A DNA stretch of 64,000 nucleotides. It comes from Entomospira nematocerorum. Lineage in GTDB: Bacteria; Spirochaetota; Spirochaetia; WRBN01. The stretch lies in assembly GCF_028748105.1 (NCBI RefSeq), contig NZ_CP118168.1:496001-560000 (forward strand), in the 5' to 3' direction. Positions 6,744 through 15,398 of this stretch are shown here, one piece after another (the first letter of the stretch is position 1; the number at the start of each line of letters is the position of its first letter). Below the pieces are notes generated by a model, which made no database searches, was not told where the DNA came from, and was given only the letters and a program-made list of their open reading frames with translations. Position numbers and translations under genes: made by a program.

Positions 6744-8258
6744 ATGCACTGTTGGCAAGATAACCTCTTCATTATTGAACATCGATGGCCAGTGTTGGCT
6801 AAAACTCTAATCAACACACGCTCGCTTCCCTTAGAAATCCTTCCAAGCAAGACAGGACATCCCATTCCCCATCTTGATCATCGAAGCATGCATAGTATGT
6901 ACGATCCAATACGTGAAGCTCAAAAATATCTCCTTGCAGGAAAAGAGAGTTGTATCATTATGGGTATCGGTGGAGGTTATCTCCTAGCGGAAGCCCTCCA
7001 AAAACAACTCTCTTTTATCTGTGTAATAGAACCAAGTCTCTCTTTTTTACGTGCAATATTAGAATACTTTCCACTCAAACACCTCTTAAAAGATCCTCGT
7101 ACGCATCTTATAGTACCTAAAACTATCGAGGATGTCTTCCATCATTTACAACACTTCTATCAGCCAATTATACATGGTGATCTTGCCTTGATCGCACCAC
7201 GCATTATGATTGACAGCTATCCTATATTTTATCAATCATTTAAAGATCACTGGCTGAGATGGTCTCAAGATCTGGCACAAGAGTTAAGTACTATCCGATT
7301 TTTTGGGCAACGCTGGATAAAAAATATTATTGCAAATATTGCATCTATCACACCCTCATATACACAAAGACCGTTATCACCAAAAAGAGAAATTTGGGTT
7401 ACAGGCGCAGGCCCATCATTGGAGAGCATTCAAAAAGCATACGATGAACATAAAGATAAAGAGATCACTATTATTGCTAGTGATGCATCCCTTCTACCTC
7501 TTTATTCATATGGCTTATCGCCAGATATTGTTATATCTATTGATGCCCAAATTTTTGTTGCAACCCACTTCTTAGATATCCCGGAAAAAGACTTACCTCC
7601 GATTATAGCAGATCTATCCATTCATCCTTCTGTCACGCGTAATCGCGAGACACTCTTTTTCGCTGGTTCTCATCCACTCTCTCAACTAACTCCTCTTCAA
7701 CATCTTCCGACTTCATCGGGTAATGTAGGTACAATTGCTTATCTACTAGCATTACACCTTCAGGCCACCACTATCAGAAACTTTGGACTTGATTTTGCCT
7801 ATGTAAATGCCAAACCTTATGCATCACCAAGTTATCTATACCAAACATTTACAGCAACGTCTCATCGATTACATACATTAAGTCAACAGATTGCTGATCT
7901 TACTTTTCGTAGTACATCTCTGACCTATGATGCAAAGACTCATACATATCAAAGCTCTCTTTTAGCTTTCTATCAAGAGCAATTCAATCACATCGTAAAT
8001 CAAAAATATCCAGCTTATAGATGGGAAAAAGTCTCCTTTAATGGAATCCAATTTCTGCAACAATACAAGCAAGATATCTCTAATCTTCCACTAGTTGAAC
8101 CATACCAGTGGTCTTCCCTTTCACAAAGAGAACAACAATTATACTTTAGCCTTATTCCCAGCCTACTCCAATCTCAATATAGCCACGCTACATTCAAGGA
8201 AGATCTGGAAAAAAATACTCTATTTGTACTCAATATCCTTGACCAATACCTTAACTAA
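6744..8258 (+). CDS. DUF115 / motility accessory factor (Maf-like) protein
   Basis: A 504-residue protein of the DUF115 (MptE-like, motility accessory factor) family. In Campylobacter, Helicobacter and some other bacteria these proteins are linked to adding nonulosonic-acid sugars to flagellins; the fold resembles a 6-hydroxymethylpterin pyrophosphokinase or a GT-A transferase. Key segments are MGIGGGYLL (73-81), VTGAGPSLES (219-228), ASDASLLPL (245-253), SIDAQ (265-269) and a SGNVGTIAYLLALHL helix with NFGLDFAY after it. Length is typical of the shorter family members. It sits beside a MinD/FlhG-like ATPase, which suits a flagellar role, though its substrate cannot be read from sequence. No clear ribosome-binding site precedes ATG 6744, so coupling to the upstream gene is likely. 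Confidence 0.82.
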   Translation: MHCWQDNLFIIEHRWPVLAKTLINTRSLPLEILPSKTGHPIPHLDHRSMHSMYDPIREAQKYLLAGKESCIIMGIGGGYLLAEALQKQLSFICVIEPSLSFLRAILEYFPLKHLLKDPRTHLIVPKTIEDVFHHLQHFYQPIIHGDLALIAPRIMIDSYPIFYQSFKDHWLRWSQDLAQELSTIRFFGQRWIKNIIANIASITPSYTQRPLSPKREIWVTGAGPSLESIQKAYDEHKDKEITIIASDASLLPLYSYGLSPDIVISIDAQIFVATHFLDIPEKDLPPIIADLSIHPSVTRNRETLFFAGSHPLSQLTPLQHLPTSSGNVGTIAYLLALHLQATTIRNFGLDFAYVNAKPYASPSYLYQTFTATSHRLHTLSQQIADLTFRSTSLTYDAKTHTYQSSLLAFYQEQFNHIVNQKYPAYRWEKVSFNGIQFLQQYKQDISNLPLVEPYQWSSLSQREQQLYFSLIPSLLQSQYSHATFKEDLEKNTLFVLNILDQYLN

Positions 8259-8278
8259 AACTTTTTTTCAAAAATTTA

Positions 8279-8328
8279 TTGACGTTCCTTCGTACTATTA
8301 GTATCTTTATCATAAGGATAATAAGATA
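8279..8328 (+). promoter_or_regulatory. Promoter of grpE-dnaK with an inverted repeat over the start site
   Basis: TTGACG (8279-8284), 17 bases, TATCTT (8302-8307). An inverted repeat, TATCTTTATC then GATAATAAGATA around ATAAG, covers 8302-8328, which is the -10 and the expected start site. The CIRCE element (TTAGCACTC with a nine-base spacer and its inverse) that often controls this operon is not present here. Confidence 0.5.
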
Positions 8329-8359
8329 ATTATCAAAAGGGAGTAGGATTGAGATACCT

Positions 8360-8974
8360 ATGGCAAACAAAAAGAGAGTAAATGACAACGCTTCCCCAGA
8401 AAAAAGCGAACCAGTAGAAAGTGGGAGTCATGAAGAACAGGAGACCCTAACAACAACTGAGGAAGCCTCCACAAAGGAAAATCATGTGGAACAATTGAAA
8501 GAAGAGATTACAAAACTGAGTCTAGAAAAAGCAGAACTACAGGATATGTATCTGCGTAAACATGCAGATTTTGAGAATTATCGTAAACGAATGAGTAAAG
8601 AGAAAACTGAAAGTATTCAATATGCAAATGCTGATCTTATAGAAAAAATGCTTGATGTCCTCGATAATTTCGAGCGTGCAAAAAAAGCAGCTATAGATCA
8701 AAATGATATTCAAGCTGTCATTGATGGCATCAATATGATTGAATCCAATTTGATATCTCTCCTCACCAATAAGGGACTAAATCGTCTAGATTGTGTAGAT
8801 CAACCGTTTAATCCTGAACATCATCTTGCTATTGCCATGGAGGAGAGTGAAGAGGTAGAAGAAGCCAAAGTAATAGAAGAATTTCAAGCTGGCTATCTCT
8901 TACACGATCGACTCCTTCGTACTGCAAAAGTGAAGGTAGCTCTTCCCAAATCAAAAGAAGAACAAAAGGGTTAA
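8360..8974 (+). CDS. grpE: Nucleotide exchange factor GrpE
   Basis: A 204-residue GrpE, the cytoplasmic exchange factor that releases ADP from DnaK. The acidic disordered N-terminus (about 40 residues) precedes a long coiled coil (EQLKEEITKLSLEKAELQDMYLRKHADFENYRKRM). The C-terminal beta-wing includes FNPEHHLAIAMEES and GYLLHDRLLRTAKVKV, both family signatures. It is directly followed by dnaK. The spacing to the nearest GGGAG (about 20 bases) is long, so initiation may depend on a weaker GAG near the ATG. Confidence 0.95.
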   Translation: MANKKRVNDNASPEKSEPVESGSHEEQETLTTTEEASTKENHVEQLKEEITKLSLEKAELQDMYLRKHADFENYRKRMSKEKTESIQYANADLIEKMLDVLDNFERAKKAAIDQNDIQAVIDGINMIESNLISLLTNKGLNRLDCVDQPFNPEHHLAIAMEESEEVEEAKVIEEFQAGYLLHDRLLRTAKVKVALPKSKEEQKG

Positions 8975-9032
8975 CCCGGAGTCTTATCAAATAGAAACTA
9001 ATTATAGGAAAATCTGAGAAAGGAGTATAAGA

Positions 9033-10940
9033 ATGGGAAAAATCATTGGAATTGACCTAGGAACTACAAACTCATGTGTCGCCGTTATTGAAGGTGGCGA
9101 TCCAGTCGTTATTCAAAATTCAGAAGGACAACGTACCACTCCTTCTATCGTTGCCTACACAGAAAAAGGTGAACGTCTTATCGGTAGCCCTGCTAAAAAT
9201 CAAATGGTAACCAATCCTGAGAACACCATTTACTCGATCAAACGCTTTATGGGTCGCCGATTTGATGAAGTTGCAGATGAACTCCATCGTATTCCGTATA
9301 AAGTGGAAAAAGGTTCTAACAGCGACTGCCGTGTAAATATTCGAGGAGAAAAACTCTCTCCTCCTGAAATTTCTGCTGCAATCCTCCAAAAAATGAAGAA
9401 AACTGCAGAAGATTATTTAGGAGAAGCGGTTACCGAAGCTGTTATTACTGTACCTGCATACTTTAATGATGCACAACGCCAAGCAACTAAAGATGCTGGA
9501 AAAATTGCTGGACTTGAAGTAAAGCGTATCGTCAATGAACCAACAGCCGCTGCAATGGCCTATGGATTTGATAAGCAAAATAAAGATGAAAAATTTGCAG
9601 TCTATGACCTTGGTGGTGGTACATTTGACATCTCTATTCTAGAGCTTGGTGATGGAGTCTTTGAAGTACGATCGACTAATGGTGATACACACCTTGGTGG
9701 TGATAACTTTGACTCAAAGATCATCGACTGGCTCATCAATGAGTTCAAAGGAACAACAGGTATCGATCTTTCCAACGATCGCATGGCACTTCAACGTCTA
9801 AAAGAAGCTGCGGAGAAAGCTAAGATCGAGCTATCTAGCTCTACATCAACATCCATCAACCTACCGTTCATTACAGCTGATGCAAGTGGTCCAAAACACT
9901 TACAGATGGAGTTGTCCCGTGCTAAATTCGATCAAATGACAGCAGATCTTGTTGAACGAACAAAAGAACCTTGTTTAAATGCTCTCAAGGATGCTGGACT
10001 TAACCCTGCTGATATTGATGAGGTTATCCTTGTAGGTGGATCAACACGTATTCCAGCTGTCCAAGCTTTAGTAAAATCACTCTTTGGGAAAGAGCCAAAT
10101 AAGAGTGTTAACCCTGATGAAGTTGTTGCTGCCGGTGCTGCAATTCAAGGTGGTGTTATTGCTGGCGATGTCAAAGATGTTCTCTTATTAGACGTTACGC
10201 CTCTATCCCTTGGTATTGAGACCGTCGGTGGAGTTATGACAAAGCTTATTGAACGTAATACAACAATTCCAACTAAAAAGAGTCAGGTCTTCAGCACCGC
10301 AGCAGATAATCAACCTGCTGTTAGCATTCATGTACTTCAAGGTGAACGGAGTATGGCAACCCAAAATAGAACTCTCGGACGTTTTGACTTGACAGATATC
10401 CCTCCTGCACCGCGTGGAATTCCTCAAATTGAGGTTAGTTTTGACATTGATGCTAACGGTATTGTTCACGTAAGTGCTAAAGATTTAAGTACTGGTAAAG
10501 AACAAAAGATTCGTATTGAAAGTTCTTCTGGTCTATCAGATAGCGAAATTGATCGCATGGTTCAAGATGCAAAAGCTAATGAAGCTGCAGATACCGCCCT
10601 ACGAGAAAAAATCGATGCGAAGAATGAAGCTGACTCCTTCATCTATCAAGTAGAGAAAAGTCTAACAGATCTTGGTGATAAAGTTGACGCTTCTGAAAAA
10701 TCTAATATTGAGAGTGCTATTACCGATTTACGCACAGCAATGCAAGGTGATGATGTTGCAGAAATTAAGGCTAAAACCGAACATCTAAAGCAACTGTCTC
10801 ATAAAATTGCAGAAGAGGCCTATAAGCAACAATCTGGAGATTCTGCTGGGGCACATCAAACAGAATCCACGCAGGAAGGTGGATCTGATACCCATAATGC
10901 TAAGGATGCTGATTTTGAAGTTGTCGATGAAGATAAATAA
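9033..10940 (+). CDS. dnaK: Chaperone DnaK (Hsp70)
   Basis: A 635-residue Hsp70 that folds and protects proteins in the cytoplasm through ATP-driven binding cycles. The N-terminus IGIDLGTTNSCVAV, the phosphate-2 motif VYDLGGGTFDIS and EVILVGGSTRIPAVQ mark the ATPase domain. LLLDVTPLSLGIETVGG is the interdomain linker, and the C-terminal tail is acidic and ends EDK. Length and start (ATG nine bases after AAAGGAG) are typical. It forms an operon with grpE; no dnaJ or hrcA follows, since the next gene has its own promoter. Confidence 0.98.
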   Translation: MGKIIGIDLGTTNSCVAVIEGGDPVVIQNSEGQRTTPSIVAYTEKGERLIGSPAKNQMVTNPENTIYSIKRFMGRRFDEVADELHRIPYKVEKGSNSDCRVNIRGEKLSPPEISAAILQKMKKTAEDYLGEAVTEAVITVPAYFNDAQRQATKDAGKIAGLEVKRIVNEPTAAAMAYGFDKQNKDEKFAVYDLGGGTFDISILELGDGVFEVRSTNGDTHLGGDNFDSKIIDWLINEFKGTTGIDLSNDRMALQRLKEAAEKAKIELSSSTSTSINLPFITADASGPKHLQMELSRAKFDQMTADLVERTKEPCLNALKDAGLNPADIDEVILVGGSTRIPAVQALVKSLFGKEPNKSVNPDEVVAAGAAIQGGVIAGDVKDVLLLDVTPLSLGIETVGGVMTKLIERNTTIPTKKSQVFSTAADNQPAVSIHVLQGERSMATQNRTLGRFDLTDIPPAPRGIPQIEVSFDIDANGIVHVSAKDLSTGKEQKIRIESSSGLSDSEIDRMVQDAKANEAADTALREKIDAKNEADSFIYQVEKSLTDLGDKVDASEKSNIESAITDLRTAMQGDDVAEIKAKTEHLKQLSHKIAEEAYKQQSGDSAGAHQTESTQEGGSDTHNAKDADFEVVDEDK

Positions 10941-10946
10941 CGACAG

Positions 10947-10975
10947 TTGCACTAGCTTTTAAATTATGGTAAAAT
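10947..10975 (+). promoter_or_regulatory. Promoter of the LysM-protein gene
   Basis: TTGCAC (10947-10952), 17 bases, TAAAAT (10970-10975), immediately after the dnaK stop codon. Transcription would begin near 10982. Confidence 0.6.
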
Positions 10976-10991
10976 AAAATGAAAGGAAATA

Positions 10992-11022
10992 GGAACATCC
11001 TCTCTATATGAGAGGATGTTCC
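10992..11022 (+). promoter_or_regulatory. 5' untranslated hairpin of the LysM-protein gene
   Basis: GGAACATCCTCTC (10992-11004) and GAGAGGATGTTCC (11010-11022) form a perfect 13-bp stem with a five-base loop. It lies about ten bases into the predicted transcript and just ahead of the AAAGGAG ribosome-binding site. No T-tract follows. It could stabilise the mRNA, act as a regulatory structure, or serve as a terminator for dnaK read-through. Confidence 0.55.
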
Positions 11023-11045
11023 GTATAGGAAAGGAGATTATACAC

Positions 11046-12473
11046 ATGCGTAAATCGCAACAACTTGCTTTAAGTTTTGTGATTGCCTGTCTAATGGGTA
11101 CTACTCAGAATATCTTTGCACAAGAGAGTGTGTCAGAGATTCCTACGCCCATTACAGGAGAAATCACAAACTTAGATGAAGAAATTCATAGATTAGAACA
11201 AGCACTTGAGCAACTAGAAGAGGAAAATACACTTCTCCGTGAAGAGAATGAACGCCTTAAACATCATCAAGATAGTAGTGACACCGATTCTATCGATGAT
11301 GAAGTTGACATGCTCAGCGATGATGATATCGATTCTATCGATGACGAAGTTGACATGCTCAGCGATAATGATATCGATTCTATCGATGACGAAGTTGACA
11401 TGCTCAGCGATGATGATATCGATTCTATCAATGACGAAGTTGATATAATGCATTCTCCTATAGAAGATAGTTTATATCTTGATAGAGAAGATATAACTAC
11501 TGACACAAGTTATACTCAAGAAAGATCTCGCATTAGTTTTAGTGAGGAAGAATTAAACTCGCTTCCAGGAGCAGATCAATTAGCTGTATATGCTATAATT
11601 ATTGATGAGAATATTCTTCCTTATGAGCAAATGCAAGCTCAAGATCTTCATACTATCCTTTCGGATATTCTAGATATCATGAATGAAGATGAACAAGCAG
11701 CATTTGAACTATGGCAAGAATTTACATATCTCATTCAAGAGTATGATGATCTTATCGATATGCATCTTGCAGTTTACCAAGCTATCTATCCAACAATGAG
11801 TGAACGAGATAACGTTTATCTATTGGCACAGCCTCTTGCAACCTTCCACGAAACATTAAGAAATGCTCGTATTGCTTATAGTGAAGCATCACTAACTGAC
11901 GCTGTAGCATATCTCCAAGAAGCACAAGAACTCTGGCGTATGATTGAGCAAAACACAGAATTAATGAATCTTCTTGATATGCATCTAGAAACAGCTATCA
12001 ATATTGAGCTACTTAGTAGACGTTTTACTCGAGGTGAAGATAAACTTTTCCATAAGCCATCACCTTGGATAGCTCAACGTGCGGAGGCGATGCCAATGCA
12101 AAGCATTGATACTGCTCCACAATTTATTCCATTACATCGTGCTATTACACTATGGGAACAAGCTACGATTGCTGCAGAAGACTCTAATCATGAAGATGCT
12201 CTACGTCTTTTAGCTGAAAGTCAAGAGTACTTACAGCTTTATGCTGGAGTTAGCTTCTCAAGTTACCATACTGTAGAGTTAAACATCAGTCGTCGTGAAT
12301 CTTTATGGCGTATTGCTGAAGCAGTCTATGGTGATGGATTCCAATGGACGCGCATCTGGGAGGCTAATAGAGACATTCTCAGTAACCCAAATCGTATCTA
12401 CCCAGGTCAGCAATTAGGTTTACCTGAAGTAGAAGGAGTTGACGAAGAAACTATCAACTCTTCGGAAGAATAA
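11046..12473 (+). CDS. Exported LysM protein with acidic tandem repeats
   Basis: A 475-residue protein: signal peptide (to about FAQES), coiled coil (residues about 40-75, HRLEQALEQLEEENTLLREE), four acidic repeats (DSIDDEVDMLSDDDI type), a helical middle region, and one C-terminal LysM domain (YHTVELNISRRESLWRIAE ... NPNRIYPGQQLGLP) that should bind peptidoglycan. I start at ATG 11046, eight bases after AAAGGAG; an upstream frame start at 11016 lies inside the leader hairpin. The design fits a periplasmic protein tethered to the cell wall, as seen in several spirochaete LysM proteins. The middle region is not assigned to a family. Confidence 0.8.
   Translation: MRKSQQLALSFVIACLMGTTQNIFAQESVSEIPTPITGEITNLDEEIHRLEQALEQLEEENTLLREENERLKHHQDSSDTDSIDDEVDMLSDDDIDSIDDEVDMLSDNDIDSIDDEVDMLSDDDIDSINDEVDIMHSPIEDSLYLDREDITTDTSYTQERSRISFSEEELNSLPGADQLAVYAIIIDENILPYEQMQAQDLHTILSDILDIMNEDEQAAFELWQEFTYLIQEYDDLIDMHLAVYQAIYPTMSERDNVYLLAQPLATFHETLRNARIAYSEASLTDAVAYLQEAQELWRMIEQNTELMNLLDMHLETAINIELLSRRFTRGEDKLFHKPSPWIAQRAEAMPMQSIDTAPQFIPLHRAITLWEQATIAAEDSNHEDALRLLAESQEYLQLYAGVSFSSYHTVELNISRRESLWRIAEAVYGDGFQWTRIWEANRDILSNPNRIYPGQQLGLPEVEGVDEETINSSEE
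11286..11456 (+). repeat. 45-bp in-frame tandem repeat (about 3.8 copies)
   Basis: Three full 45-bp units (from 11286, 11331 and 11376) and a partial fourth encode DSIDDEVDMLSD(D/N)DI. Units differ by only a few bases, so copy number may vary between strains. Confidence 0.85.
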
Positions 12474-12486
12474 ATCGTATATAATG

Positions 12487-12527
12487 AAGAGCATTCGCTA
12501 TCTATTGACATAGGAGTGAATGCTCTT
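12487..12527. terminator. Bidirectional terminator between the LysM gene and deoC
   Basis: AAGAGCATTC (12487-12496) and GAATGCTCTT (12518-12527) pair perfectly, with a further CTAT/ATAG pairing inside. TTTTC continues on the plus strand. The two flanking genes converge on it. Confidence 0.75.
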
Positions 12528-12538
12528 TTCTCCATAAT

Positions 12539-13204
12539 TTAATAAGATTCAGTATTCTCTAAATTGTGCATAAGCGAAACTCCAGCACTTGTTCCAATGC
12601 GGCTTGCTCCAGCTTTGATCATCTTCATCATATCACTCATTGTCCGGACACCACCTGAAGCTTTTACCTCACAATGATCACCAACTGTCTTCTTCATTAA
12701 GAGAACATCCTCTACAGTAGCACCCCTGCTGGAAAAACCCGTAGATGTCTTTACAAAACTAGCTCCAGCACGAATACAAGCCTTACATGCAGCGATTATC
12801 TCTTCCTCTGATAGTAAACATGTCTCTAAAATCACTTTAACTATGTGTCCAGTACTAGCTTGAACTACCTGATTGATCTCTTCCTCTACATAGGCAAAAT
12901 CATGTTCTTTTACTTTACTAATATTCACTACAACATCGATCTCTTCTGCACCCATTTTAATAGCATCCTGTGTCTCAAACACTTTTGTTTTGATGCTATT
13001 GGCTCCCAAGGGAAAACCAATCACTGTACATACTTTTACATCATCATGAGTAATCGTCTCTTTAGCAAGCGGAATCCAATGAGGATTAATGCATACAGAA
13101 GCAAAACTATACTGCATTGCCTCCTGGCATAATGTAATAATTTGCTCTGATGTTGCATCTGCTTTTAATAGTGTGTGATCTATCATTTTGGCGATTGACT
13201 GCAT
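12539..13204 (-). CDS. deoC: Deoxyribose-phosphate aldolase
   Basis: A 221-residue class I aldolase that splits 2-deoxyribose-5-phosphate to acetaldehyde and glyceraldehyde-3-phosphate, the last step of deoxynucleoside catabolism. IDHTLLKADAT at the N-terminus, EEIDVVVNI, and FVKTSTGFSSRGAT with the Schiff-base lysine are all present, followed by VKASGGVRT. Length is normal. The ribosome-binding site GAGG lies eight bases before ATG. It stands alone between terminators; uraA, cdd and add in the same window complete a nucleoside-salvage set. Confidence 0.96.
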   Translation of the reverse strand: MQSIAKMIDHTLLKADATSEQIITLCQEAMQYSFASVCINPHWIPLAKETITHDDVKVCTVIGFPLGANSIKTKVFETQDAIKMGAEEIDVVVNISKVKEHDFAYVEEEINQVVQASTGHIVKVILETCLLSEEEIIAACKACIRAGASFVKTSTGFSSRGATVEDVLLMKKTVGDHCEVKASGGVRTMSDMMKMIKAGASRIGTSAGVSLMHNLENTESY

Positions 13205-13267
13205 ACTTCATACCTCTACATTCTTATGATATTGTATATAAGTATAGCAGAAATTTTCTATTATGAG

Positions 13268-13318
13268 TAAAAAAAAGAGAATACACTGTAGGAATCAACG
13301 TAATACAGTATATTCTCT
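13268..13318 (-). terminator. Rho-independent terminator of the glycosyltransferase gene
   Basis: Arms at 13276-13290 and 13304-13318 pair over 15 positions with one wobble; on the minus strand eight T residues follow (13275-13268). It lies about 140 bases past the stop codon of the glycosyltransferase gene. Confidence 0.8.
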
Positions 13319-13459
13319 CTGTTCTTAGGAGTTTGAATGAAATCTTACAATAAAATAAGGTCGTATACTTTTGAACGCTCATGGTCATGATTATTAAAAA
13401 GTAATACACAAAATATATGTAAATATAAACGTTTATACAATAATATTTCAAAAAATTAT

Positions 13460-14374
13460 TTATTTTCTCTGAAATATTATTTTAAAAAAATTTCCAACAA
13501 ATGCTTTTACCCACTTCAAGGCAACTTGCACAAATATAGCAAAATCATATTTACGAGAAAGTTCAATATCATCAGTAAATACAATATTTGCTTTAGGATC
13601 TAACGCTTCCCCAAAGATATTACCATTAAAGTTATATCCATGAAGGCCTGTTCCATCAAATCCTATATTCTGGATATAGCCTCTTACAGGCCATACTGCA
13701 ACAAGATCATTTTTTAACATGTAATATGTTGTATGAATATCCCATAGTTCGCTAGAGGGTTTACTAGCAACTTTATGAGACATTAAGTGACCCCAACTGA
13801 GATTGGAAATTGTAAATTTGCTACCTAATCCCTTAAAATAGTCCTTTTCAGGCATCGAGATATCAAAATTCTTCCACTTATGTGACCAAGTTCCCCATCC
13901 AAAGCAGTGAAAAGCGACACCAAAAACAACATCATAGGGATAATTTTTCTTAATAAGAGCATTTTTAAATGCAATTTCATGAGCATACGCATTCACGATC
14001 ACAACTTTATCATTATCCTTGTAATACGTAAGTGCATCATTCATAAATTGCAAAAATAAGGGATGAGCAACAGCATCATCTTCTATTCCAATCCACGCAT
14101 CATATTTACTACTAAGCATGTCACCCATTCTCTTCACAGCACGTTTAACATTATGATTAGTTTCTAACTCTATCACTTCAACCGCAGCAAACCCACGTAT
14201 TTCTTTAAAATATACACGACAAGCATCAACTTTTGGCTTGTCCTCTTCATTTCTAGGAGCATCAGAACAAATATATAACTTTGTTGATGATGCTAACGTA
14301 TTTTGCTGGAGAGATTCCACAACTTTCTGCGTATGCTCCAAGCGATTATAGGTAAACAATACTACTGGATACAA
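13460..14374 (-). CDS. GT2-like glycosyltransferase
   Basis: A 304-residue protein resembling family-2 or GT13-like glycosyltransferases of surface polysaccharide synthesis. PVVLFTYNRLEHTQKVVESL is the N-terminal nucleotide-binding strand-helix, GIEDDAVAHPLFLQFMNDAL contains the metal-binding acidic motif, and GWGTWSHKWKNFD is a motif seen in related transferases. The first in-frame start is TTG 14374, just after an in-frame stop. An ATG ten bases upstream with AAGGA is out of frame, and removing one base would give MKQLYPVVLFTYNR, so a start-proximal frameshift or sequencing error is possible. It has its own promoter (14504-14532) and terminator. Donor and acceptor are unknown. Confidence 0.78.
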   Translation of the reverse strand: MYPVVLFTYNRLEHTQKVVESLQQNTLASSTKLYICSDAPRNEEDKPKVDACRVYFKEIRGFAAVEVIELETNHNVKRAVKRMGDMLSSKYDAWIGIEDDAVAHPLFLQFMNDALTYYKDNDKVVIVNAYAHEIAFKNALIKKNYPYDVVFGVAFHCFGWGTWSHKWKNFDISMPEKDYFKGLGSKFTISNLSWGHLMSHKVASKPSSELWDIHTTYYMLKNDLVAVWPVRGYIQNIGFDGTGLHGYNFNGNIFGEALDPKANIVFTDDIELSRKYDFAIFVQVALKWVKAFVGNFFKIIFQRK

Positions 14375-14503
14375 TTTGTTTCATCCTTATATTTCATGGT
14401 ATTTGCTGCAAGAATAAGATTCACCCTTATGGTTAATACAACACTCTATAGTCCTGTGTTAATCACAAGCGTATCAAATAATAAATAGATTTTGATTCTC
14501 TAT

Positions 14504-14532
14504 ATCATAACAAAAATCCATAAGCCTGTCAA
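14504..14532 (-). promoter_or_regulatory. Promoter of the glycosyltransferase gene
   Basis: Minus-strand TTGACA (14532-14527), 17 bases, TATGAT (14509-14504). It gives a leader of about 120 bases before the TTG start. The rest of the stretch 14375-14646 holds no gene I can support. Confidence 0.7.
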
Positions 14533-14646
14533 GCAAAGAACGTCTATCCTCTCTGATAATGATATTCTTCAAATAACATAATATAACTAAAATTCCTATA
14601 AAGGATGATCATATATTTATCAGTACTTTACTCAAGAATATTCCAT

Positions 14647-14683
14647 AAAAAAGGAAGCTACTTGTATCGAAGCTCCCTTTTTT
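14647..14683. terminator. Terminator of the PerR-peroxiredoxin gene
   Basis: AAAAAAGGAAGCT (14647-14659) and AGCTCCCTTTTTT (14671-14683) pair with one mismatch and end in T-tracts on both strands. It lies 16 bases past the peroxiredoxin stop codon. Confidence 0.75.
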
Positions 14684-14699
14684 ATAAAAAATAGATTAT

Positions 14700-15398
14700 T
14701 TATTTACTTGGTTTTGTACAAAGGAACCAATCATGACATACCATACCTTCAGGCTTTTCAACACGCTGACGTGCAATATCTGTTGTTGGTGCAGGCGGTA
14801 CAATAACATCATCACCTGGACGCCAATTAGCTGGCATTGCTGCACCTAATTTATCAGCGGTCTGTAACGCTTGGATAACACGATGTAGCTCATCAAAGTT
14901 ACGACCTAAAGACATAGGATAATAAATAATTGTTCGAATTTTTCCATGAGGATCAATAACAAATACAGCACGTACAGCTTGCTGATTGGACTGATTAGGT
15001 TGAACCATTCCATATTTTTTAGCAACGTCCATACGAATATCATCGATAACTGGAAAATTTACTTTGAGATTTTTCATTCCGTTGAATTCCAAATCTTCAA
15101 TTCTCCTTAACCATGCAATGTGAGAAAATACAGAATCGATTGATAATCCAATGAGTTCTGTATTCAACTTTTTAAAATCTTCCGCCATACTTGCAAAAGT
15201 CATAAATTCTGTAGTACAAACAGGAGTAAAATCAGCTGGATGAGAAAATAGAATAACCCATTTACCCTTATAATCTGCTGGAAAATGAATTTCACCTTTT
15301 GTTGTATTTGCAACAAATGCAGGTGCATCGTCGCCTAATAATGGCATTTGGAATCTCTCTTCACAACACTGCCCTTCATTCATATCATGATGTCCCAT
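14700..15398 (-). CDS. Peroxiredoxin (internal start within the fusion frame)
   Basis: Translation from ATG 15398, seven bases after GGAGG, gives a 232-residue peroxiredoxin that reduces peroxides in the cytoplasm. The segment PADFTPVCTTEF holds the peroxidatic cysteine (about residue 61 here), and the C-terminal CHDWFLCTK holds two further cysteines, as in long Prx6-type or archaeal thioredoxin peroxidases. The arm segment near WRPGDDVIVPPAPT also fits that group. The strong internal ribosome-binding site is the best evidence that this is an independent product as well as the C-terminal half of the PerR fusion. Confidence 0.85.
   Translation of the reverse strand: MGHHDMNEGQCCEERFQMPLLGDDAPAFVANTTKGEIHFPADYKGKWVILFSHPADFTPVCTTEFMTFASMAEDFKKLNTELIGLSIDSVFSHIAWLRRIEDLEFNGMKNLKVNFPVIDDIRMDVAKKYGMVQPNQSNQQAVRAVFVIDPHGKIRTIIYYPMSLGRNFDELHRVIQALQTADKLGAAMPANWRPGDDVIVPPAPTTDIARQRVEKPEGMVCHDWFLCTKPSK

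Noticed and set aside
8259..8359. CIRCE element before grpE-dnaK
   Set aside because: No TTAGCACTC/GAGTGCTAA pair is present; only the different inverted repeat at 8302-8328 is seen.
11214..11506. Frames on both strands over the 45-bp repeats of the LysM gene
   Set aside because: They are shadows created by the repeat; none has a ribosome-binding site or plausible domain.
13224..13451. 75-residue minus-strand frame between deoC and the glycosyltransferase
   Set aside because: It runs through the strong terminator at 13268-13318 and has a random, Tyr/Ile-rich composition.
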